This document shows positions 56,461 to 64,000 of a stretch of DNA of 64,000 bases, piece by piece. Where the stretch lies: assembly GCA_023053545.1 (NCBI GenBank), contig JAKZAN010000006.1:7011001-7075000 (forward strand), written 5' to 3'. The notes beneath the pieces were generated by a model. It was not told the DNA's origin. It worked only from the letters and a program-made list of their open reading frames with translations, and searched no databases. Made by a program: the position numbers and the translations under genes. Each line of letters opens with the position of its first letter. Positions within the stretch are counted from its first letter, which is position 1. The stretch comes from Lepidurus packardi. Taxonomy: Eukaryota; Arthropoda; Branchiopoda; Notostraca; Triopsidae.

Positions 56461-57149
56461 TGTCCAATATCCAACACGATGAGCGTTTATGCATCACGGA
56501 ATTTTCCGGACTGTGGAATTGAAAAAGAAACCTTATTTACTCTTTCTTATGTAAATCGAGACAACTTATAAACTCTTTCGTATGAAAATCGAGACTACTT
56601 TGTTTACTTATGATTTTATAGTCCTTTTATTTGTATGTACACACACTCTTGGAATCAATGTCAAATCCGCTCATTTCTTGAGTAGCTTTTGTTGTACATC
56701 AAACTTTAGCATATATATAGGTACCCTTTCAGTGTACAGTTTTACAAGTCATACATTCCTCCGAGATCGGAAACCCCAAGGCAAGAAAAAAGGAAAGGAA
56801 CCCGAGAAAAGGAACTAAAACATACTAGAGCACAACGGGAAAAATCGGTAGCCCACTTAATAAAGTACGGACAGATTGCGGATAAAAGATAGCGCATTAT
56901 TACATCGACATAGATATACTGAAGAGTAACTCTTCTCTTTCACATAGATCTATGGGTATCACAGACCTGCACAATCCCAAATGTCAGCATCTGATTCACA
57001 AAAAAAAAAAACTCAGTAAAATACTTCCCCTACCGTTCAAATATCACTAGGCGTACAAAAAAGGCAGGCTATGAAAAGCCTTCTCCCAGCACGCTTTTCC
57101 TTTCTTGCATACTGGGCGACATAACACAAATGTTCCTACACTTATTCCT
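56461..57149. other. Intergenic interval between convergent genes
   Basis: 689 bp between the KIF22 stop and the stop of the minus-strand gene to the right. AATAAA at about 56858 may terminate KIF22. Otherwise nothing recognised. Confidence 0.5.
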
Positions 57150-60100
57150 TTACTGTGTTTTTGTAAAATCCTGTTTTCCTTGCGGCGAAACGCTCATACT
57201 AGGCAAGGAGCGCTCTAAGCTATCATTACACAGTAATCGCTGTGTTAGCAGTGCTTCCGTCTTTAGAGTAGTAGCCACAATACGAGCCTTCGGGCGTTCA
57301 TCCCATGTATCGGTTAGGCTATCATAATAAGGGCGGAGACTGTCTTCAAAGGGGCAAGAATGAGGGTCAGTAGCAGTAGTGGGCGGAGCTGTCATAGGAA
57401 CCACCTAAGCAAAACAAACAACGATATACATTTAGCCAAAAGCGCACTCCTGAGTTTCATACTAAATAAAAAAAAAAAATAAAAAAAAATAAAGAAGTGT
57501 AAGAAAACCAAAACCAACTTAATATCAAGCTTCGCAAGTGCAGTAACCGGTGATTTCATGCAGACAAAAGTGGCGAAAGGACTGATATTGCAGCTGACGA
57601 CCCCCAGTTTGGCTACCAAAAGTAAGTCAGTAAACATTTTTTTTTTCAAAACATAAAATATGTTGGGTTAGTGAGCAGCGCCTTCCTTTCAAATCCCCCT
57701 TTTCATTCCTCCCCAAGTGCAAAGGCCCATGCATCCACTTACGAGCCCCACCTTTGTGGTTAGTCTATTGGCTGGAACTCGTCCATGTTTTTAAAAGTGG
57801 GCAGGTTGGCAACATCAATCGTTTTTTTTTTTAACTTGAGGACGTGAAGGGAGGGCGCGGCTACACTCTTTGTTTCAGTCAGCCCCCTGATCCCTCCCAT
57901 AGCCGCCACCAGGAGCCCCACCCACTGTATTTACCCCCTCGCTCTCGCGGTTGTACCTTGGCATTGACTTGATTGTGGTTAATTTGGTTGCCAGAGTTGT
58001 TTAAAGGAGGGCGTTTAGCTGCCTCAACTTTGGACACAAGATTCGAGACTTTGGACGAGACTGTTCGATGGGGTTTGCTGGCCGGGGTCAACTTGGCCGG
58101 CGTCGAATCTTTCTTGTTAAGGAGGTTGTTATCCTTCACTTTGGTCTGGGAGAGGGAATCTTTGGTGTTGCTGTTGGTGTTGCTGCCATGGCCGCTGAGA
58201 CTGTGTTTCGGAAGACTGGGTAATTCCCTCTTGAGTGAGGAGAGCTTGCCATACGAAGAGCTGGCCGATGTGGCTGGAGTCGAAGGAGATTTGACTGGAA
58301 TGCGACTTTTGGGATCATGGAGCTTGTCGCTGTTCATGGAAGCAGCGTCTAGACTGGCATCTGACTCTGGCCTCTTGATCCCGTTCTTCGGTGAGTGATC
58401 ATTGAACTTGTATGAGAGAGTAATGGGATAGCTGTGGGGGTCAGTTTGGATTGCGACTGAGCTAACGCGATCCGAGCTTCCGAACCGCCAACGTAGAGTA
58501 GGACTTTGATAAGGGTACGGCTGCTCCGTCTGTACGCTGCGCTGCTCCGTAGGATTGAGATGAGTGACGAAGGTCTGGCAGCTTACTGAAGTTGCCGGTT
58601 TAGGAGGGAAAGCCTTTTGCAGAATCCGTAGACGAGCTTTGGTGCCTTCCAGCTCGATTTTCTGCTCTTCCAACTGCATTTTTAAACACATAACATTAGC
58701 AAACAATCCTCACAGAAGCTCACAAGTTTTAAGGTCGACACGTTTACCTGGAAGCGCAAGTCTTCGTTATCTTCTTTAGCGTTGCTTAGCTGCTCTTCCC
58801 AATGGCTAGTTTCCGGATGGGGAATGACTGCCTTGGCACTTTCTGCCTTGAAACGTTCCATGTCATAACGCAATACCTATAAAACCACACAAATAATGCT
58901 GATATTAGTTCGACCACATTCCATCGTGCTACATGACTGCCTTTCCCGTCCCTAATAAGCAAAACTTTTTTTGCCATCAAACATGACGCAACGGCGTTCC
59001 CCAAAGGGAAAACGTAATTATTGTTCCTTGCTGATGACCACGACTCACTCAAAAAAATAAAAAATATTTATCTAACATAAAAAAGTAACTTTACAAGCCA
59101 ACAAACCAAATTTAACCTCCCAAAAAGAAGCAGCATGGGCTACAGAAAGGTACCTTACCTTGTTCTCCCACAAGGATAGGAGCAGTCGCTTCTGCAGAAC
59201 TAGGTAGTTCTTCTCTTGCAAGACGCTGGCCACCGTTTCTCTGTCCATGGTCACACCTGGACATATGTTTGCTCCGTCTGGTAGCGTTTCATTAGGCGTA
59301 TCCGATGCTGGGTTCACAATCACTAGATCGGCATCCTGGTCTTGGAAACTGACTTTTTTCTTGGTTGCCACCAGTTGCCCCATCCCGTCTTTCACATCAG
59401 GATCATCAGCTATATTGATGGAAGTCACTGTCACATGTCCTCCTGCATGATTACGGTCAGTTATAGGTGTAGGAATCACGTGGTTCACAGTCACCACATT
59501 GTTCGAGGACGCCAGCGGAGTAATATCCTCGTTTTCTTCGTTCACTTTGCTACCTCCACTTCCACCGCGAGATTTACGCCTCCTGCGGGGCGACTTCTGC
59601 CGCTGCGAGGATGATTGGGGTAAGGGTAGATCGAACGCGGCTACACCACTTGTTGCACCGCGCAAAGCTTCGTTTTCCCCATGATCAGCTTCCTCAGCAC
59701 TTGAGCTTAATCCTGCATAATCGTCGTCTTCCACATCAGCCATTTTGGGCCTTGGAAGCAGTCGGCGCCGTCGTTCAGCCTCGGTTTTGAGAAATCCCAT
59801 GGTCGGTTGATGTAACCTGTCCAATTCTTGTTTCATGACTTCTCCTTTGGCCTGTGAATATACAATTTCGCATAAGTTTTTTAATGTTCCACTTTTTCTT
59901 ATCACTCATTAGAAGCCATTATTACTATAATTATTGGTATTGTGACACCAATTGTTATATATTCATTATGTCTAATAATAATAATATAATAATGATGACT
60001 AATTGAAAAAGTTTATACTTTTTTTTTCAAATCTTGGACTTTTTTCTCATTACTCTTTACTATTCATTGTGACAGTTGTATTGTATTGTAGCAACAATAA

Positions 60101-62961
60101 CTGTTATATATTCATTACGTTTAATAATAATAATACAATAATGATAATTCATTGATAATTTTTATAATAATTTCGAAATGAAAATGCGCAAAATATGTGG
60201 AAGAAAAATTTCACAAAATGCAAACTCTAAAATTAATTTTGTGTTTTCTTTTAATACGACTTTGTTACTCTTTCCTATTCATTGTTATAGTTATTGATAT
60301 TGTAAAAACACTAACTGTTATACACTTATTATGTTTAATAATAATAATACAATTATTACAATTAATTATAATAAATAATTACTATTTTACCTGGATTATG
60401 TCCAACAAGGTTTCCAGCTCATCAGGTGATTCGAGTGCTTCAACGGGCGAGCGAAAAGGGCTTTGATTGCTATTGTTTCCTAATAGGACCATCAATCGCT
60501 CTTCGTCTTTCATCAATCGGGCCATACGATGCTTGATACGGTCCAATTGATGTCGTAATTCTTTTTCACTTGGTAGAGGAAAAAGTGGAGCCAAACGCGC
60601 ATAGAGGGGATCCGCCACATCGCTACTGTGTCCGAGAAAACGCGAACTACGCGGCGAGGAGCTCGAAGACGACGGATCTTTGGCTTCCGTGCTAAAACCC
60701 GAATCCACAATAGGATTAAGATGAGGCGTTCGTGTTTCGCTCAACACGCTCGCGGTTGAATTCTCGGAGCTATAATGAAAGCTTTTGTACTGCTGAGCTA
60801 AATGGCGTCGACGCGTCCACGTTGAAGGTGGCGCCGAACTGGACGTGGAAGAGGCGATGGGCGTGGCCGACGGGAGAGGCGCAGAGGAAGTCGGCGGAAG
60901 CTCCAAATGTGGGAAAGCGGCTAGCACTACTTGCTTAAACAACAACAAACTTCCCACCTCAGCTTGTAACTCCTGTAAGAAAAAATTCAATAAAAAACCA
61001 GCAACTTAGCAACAACAACAAAAAAGTAAAAATGTCCCAAGCTCTATTGCAATGCACTTTGCTTCAGCCGACCATAAAATTGCATCTTTATGCTGATCAA
61101 AAATTTATCGCAAAAATTTCCTGAGTATCCATCCGCCTGTCACCGGTATTAGGAATACTTTCACGAGTTTTACCTTGATACTCGTGTTACGCACGGACAC
61201 ATTCGACTTTTTAAGCGCTTTTCCTGCGTTCAAGGTACCATCACACTGGGAAGCTTTTCATAGAACTTTCTCAAATAAAAACATATAATGAAAATTTTAA
61301 AAAAAGAAATGCTTCTTTCAATTTATACTGAAATTGTACTCCCACTATAAGCAAATTTGTCAAGCCTGTGTTACTTTTCCAGTCTTTTAATGTTCAAGGC
61401 CCCACCTTTCGATTTACCGTAATAGACTGATAATGACGTTGCATTTCCTTGATAAAGTGCAACTTTCCTTAGATTTCTGTACTTTTAGCTAACTCTAAAT
61501 CCTATCCAAGAGTCGTCAAAAAGTCGACATTTAAAATGCTAGTCGACAGAGCAAAACAACCTCATCTCGCAAAAAAATCGAAACGTCGTCTTACTTCGTT
61601 TTCTTACACAGCTAATTCTTACAACTGACTTATCAATTAAAAATGACGACATGCTGTGTTAAATCGTCAATAGCAGCAACAAGCCTTTTCGAACAAAAGC
61701 CTATTTAACTGCACACAAGTGTAAAGGATCAGCTTGGCCTGGTTTCTGTTTCAACTCTGTGTTCCATGAGCCGGAACGAATAAACTTCCTTGGCGTTCGG
61801 ACGTTTCCCCTCCCCCCCTTGTCAACACCTACAATACAAAAAGCCATCTTACACGACTAAATAGGAATAACAGAAATTCTAGGTTCCTTAAGGACTTTTA
61901 AGAGAGATGCCGTTGGAATAACTGAAAATCAACAAAAGTCTACAGAAGTCCACAAAAGTCGTGTCAAAATCAACAAAAGCCCCGGATTTCAAGCTTTTGT
62001 CTTCTCGGAAGGCCTAAACGAATAGAGAAGAGTGGTGTACCGCAACAGGCCACTTGTTTTTATGTAGATTTATCCAATAGATACAAAAACCCAGGAAAAA
62101 CGTTCCTTTTTATGAAGATCTTGGTTCATTGTAACTTCCTCGTGATAGAAATCTTCAAACTAGACGAGCTTTCCATGCTTGTCGAGGTTCATTTACGCAA
62201 TTACGGCGAATATCTCTTGGAGAAAATAAAATCTCCCGAGTGCGTACTACTTACAAGCCAGTCTCGCTCTGTCTACTCTGATTACCAAGTTGCGGTCTTT
62301 TCTCCGCTATCTTCACGCCAAAATGAGCAAGGCGAAAAAAGCTAAGCTAAGCAGTGCTTCTATCTCAGCAACATTGCTTTCTCCTCAACTTTATCCCAAA
62401 CTTGGTTGTTAACTCTCGTCAGCATGAAAGCAAGTCAGAGTGTAAACATGTCAACATCCCCAAAGCAGATGTTGCCTTCTTTTCGCGCTATCGTACAGTG
62501 TAGTGCGTCTTTCTTTTTCCCCCACATAGCCGTAATTTACCAAGTCGGAGCTAGTTTTTCTCACATTCTCAGGGAGCTAGGCTTACGTTGTCCCCTTGCC
62601 TTCTGTTCAGTGCACTAAAATCAAGCCCTATCAATTTTGTAGATTCTCATGAAAGTCAACTGTTTCACATGGATGAAGAAAAAAAAAGAAAATATAACGA
62701 AAAATATTGGGAAATTACAAGTTACGACAATTTTACCTGAAGTGCAACGACAGATTTAGCTTGTTCTTGCACCAGGAAATGCAACGGGTGGTTAGCCATG
62801 GCCACGTGAGTCGCATAAAATTGTAGTTCGGCTGTCTCAGTTCCAGCAGCAATCGGTCCCGCACCAGCAGCTGCTGAAGCACCACTGGGGCTGGGAACCA
62901 CGCCCCCCGAGTCCCGCTGTGCTTCATCCATACCCCGAGGACATTCAGCTTCCTTTGGCAT
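57150..62961 (-). CDS. Unidentified Ser/Pro-rich coiled-coil protein
   Basis: Six exons: 62961-62737, 60972-60391, 59851-59159, 58876-58748, 58673-57957 and 57404-57150; 866 aa. Every intron is phase 0. Exon 1 ends in a helical stretch (HFLVQEQAKSVVALQ) that continues into ELQAEVGSLLLFKQVVLAAF of exon 2. Ser-rich and basic segments follow, then MADVEDDDYAGLSSSAEE, a short coiled coil (MERFKAESAKA... EEQKIELEGTKARLRILQKA), SxxTQTE/AIQTD-type motifs and a Lys/Ser/Pro-rich tail. AxQTD/VQTE motifs recall dynein light-chain or adaptor docking sites. The ATG at 62961 was chosen because an in-frame stop lies upstream. I do not recognise the family. A cytoskeletal adaptor or signalling scaffold would fit the composition, but that is speculation. 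Confidence 0.7.
57405..57956 (-). other. Last intron of the unidentified coiled-coil gene (552 bp)
   Basis: Contains A/T homopolymer runs around 57470-57490 and 57818-57830. No exon was recognised within it. Confidence 0.5.
59852..60390 (-). repeat. Intron with three imperfect AT-rich repeat units
   Basis: The motif TGTTATA.A.T.ATTA.GT.TAATAATAATA recurs near 59952, 60102 and 60316, with surrounding similarity (CTATTCATTGTxACAG, AATAATAATAxAATxAT). The spacings are about 150 and 214 bp. It lies between exons 2 and 3 of the coiled-coil gene. Confidence 0.65.
60973..62736 (-). other. First coding intron of the unidentified coiled-coil gene (1.76 kb)
   Basis: Large for this window. It has local AT-rich stretches and a repeated AACAAAAGTC/CACAAAAGTC phrase around 61928-61975. 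No additional exon or element recognised. Confidence 0.45.
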
Positions 62962-64000
62962 CCACACCCATTACGATTCCATCTGCAAGAGGGAAAAAAA
63001 CTCCAATTAACATTCTCACTTTAGCTGTTTCAGATGAATTTTCCATGTCAACTTTGTATCTCTGAGTACCAAAAAACACGCTCTATTCGTTGAACGTCAC
63101 CACTAACGTTCCAAAAATGCAGCGACCTATCCAAATCCAACTTGTATACGATAAGTATGACGATAACTGGAAAAGCAAGGAACTCTGACACTTTTTGGTA
63201 TAGTAAGTCTAGTCCCTGTGGTTAATACACTCACATATCGCAAACATGCGGATGTGGTTCAGTTTTTAAGTACTATTTGTAAAAATACTGCTTTGAAACA
63301 AGCCGTAATTGGTCATGCCCTTGAAATATGTCGCAGATTGAAGGCTGGCTGGAGGCCTTTCCGCACCTGAAGGGCACAAGCGTCGAAAAATCGTTCCTTT
63401 TTCCATCCCAACACAGCTCTCTCTTCTATCACTTCAGGATCCCAACGAACAGAAACTGCCAAATACGTGTCGTCTCGTTTTTCCAACGCAGATAATCTCA
63501 CTGCTTTCCTTTTATTTGTCAACAACACGAAAGGAAGTTGGAACAGAACTGTCAATCTCTGGAACATTCTTGCAAACAAATGAGCACACAAGTGCTGCTC
63601 TCTAAAAACAAGGCGAAAAACTGTCCCGTCATCCTTTAGCAACTTTCACTCTTGTTTCACAAAACACGAGTTTCGCACACTTTTCGACTCTTTATACCTT
63701 TTTCTACTTTACACGCCATGGCCAACTGAATTTCTTGGCTACGGGAATTACTCGGACAGTCGCAGTTAGTGCTACTGTAAAACCCAAACCCCAGAGACTC
63801 GATTACGTCATAGGCTTTTTCACCACCAGCATTCACGAGCTGAATGGTCAATGATGCATGCCAAAATCGGCCACGCCTCCTTGCCCATGTGTGAAGTTCT
63901 TTTGTGTACGCTTTGGGACACAACGGGGACAAGTTCCACACACAAACATACCCAAGCGCAGCTACGGGCGTTAACACATCCAGAGGAAGAGCCGTGGCCG
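62962..64000. other. Upstream region of the coiled-coil gene
   Basis: Probably promoter and 5' UTR. A splice-like CTTGCAG lies just above the start at about 62985. Open frames at 63313-63642 and 63657-63977 (minus) have no recognisable domain and are not called as genes. Confidence 0.4.

Noticed and set aside
63313..63977. Two minus-strand open frames at the right edge of the window.
   Set aside because: No recognisable domain, no splice link to the gene below, and Cys/Trp-rich composition typical of chance frames.
1..64000. CRISPR arrays, operons, phage or other prokaryotic defence systems.
   Set aside because: The window is densely spliced animal DNA; none of the repeats has CRISPR spacing and no prokaryotic genes were seen.

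Overview
The window is nuclear DNA of a compact animal genome. Coding genes are split by many short GT-AG introns, mostly 45-90 bp. The gene set is metazoan: a presynaptic RIM-binding protein, a Myc-network bHLH repressor, Deltex, kinesin-10 and spliceosomal factors. I lean towards an arthropod, possibly a crustacean. The reasons are a forked/espin-like actin bundler with tandem WH2 motifs, the small introns and the transposon types. The species cannot be fixed from this sequence alone. Gene models were joined by hand. For every multi-exon model that I translated, the exon lengths sum to a whole number of codons.

Layout, left to right: the 3' half of a RIM-binding protein gene (+, 1-2284); a WH2/coiled-coil forked/espin-like gene (-, 3382-5557); a 2.4 kb decayed hAT transposon (7475-9916); six-BRCT PTIP/PAXIP1 (+, 10115-15348); RUSF1 (-, 15459-17185); POLDIP2 (+, 17899-19159); RAD1 of the 9-1-1 clamp (-, 19268-20476); MNT (+, 21269-35078), whose large introns hold two copies of a TA-flanked MITE, a pogo/Tigger remnant and an excess of CACGTG E-boxes; a tRNA-like/SINE sequence (about 36.4 kb); PPIL2 (+); GPATCH3 (-), with a GC-AG intron; RBM22 (-); an orphan class A GPCR (+); two adjacent Deltex-type E3 ligase genes (+, 47839-49815 and 50430-51358); ERMARD-like (-); kinesin-10 KIF22 (+); and a six-exon gene for an unrecognised low-complexity/coiled-coil protein (-, 57150-62961).

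Many neighbours are paired closely. Convergent pairs are separated by only 110, 108 and 47 bp (PTIP/RUSF1, POLDIP2/RAD1, PPIL2/GPATCH3). Divergent pairs share intergenic promoters (RUSF1/POLDIP2, RAD1/MNT, ERMARD/KIF22). PTIP, POLDIP2 and RAD1 all act in replication or DNA-damage handling and lie within about 10 kb. PPIL2 and RBM22 are both spliceosome-associated, with the G-patch protein GPATCH3 between them.

I found no CRISPR array, operon or other prokaryotic system. The most unusual material is the transposon content, the GC-AG intron, the tandem Deltex pair, the E-box-rich MNT locus and the unidentified 3' gene.
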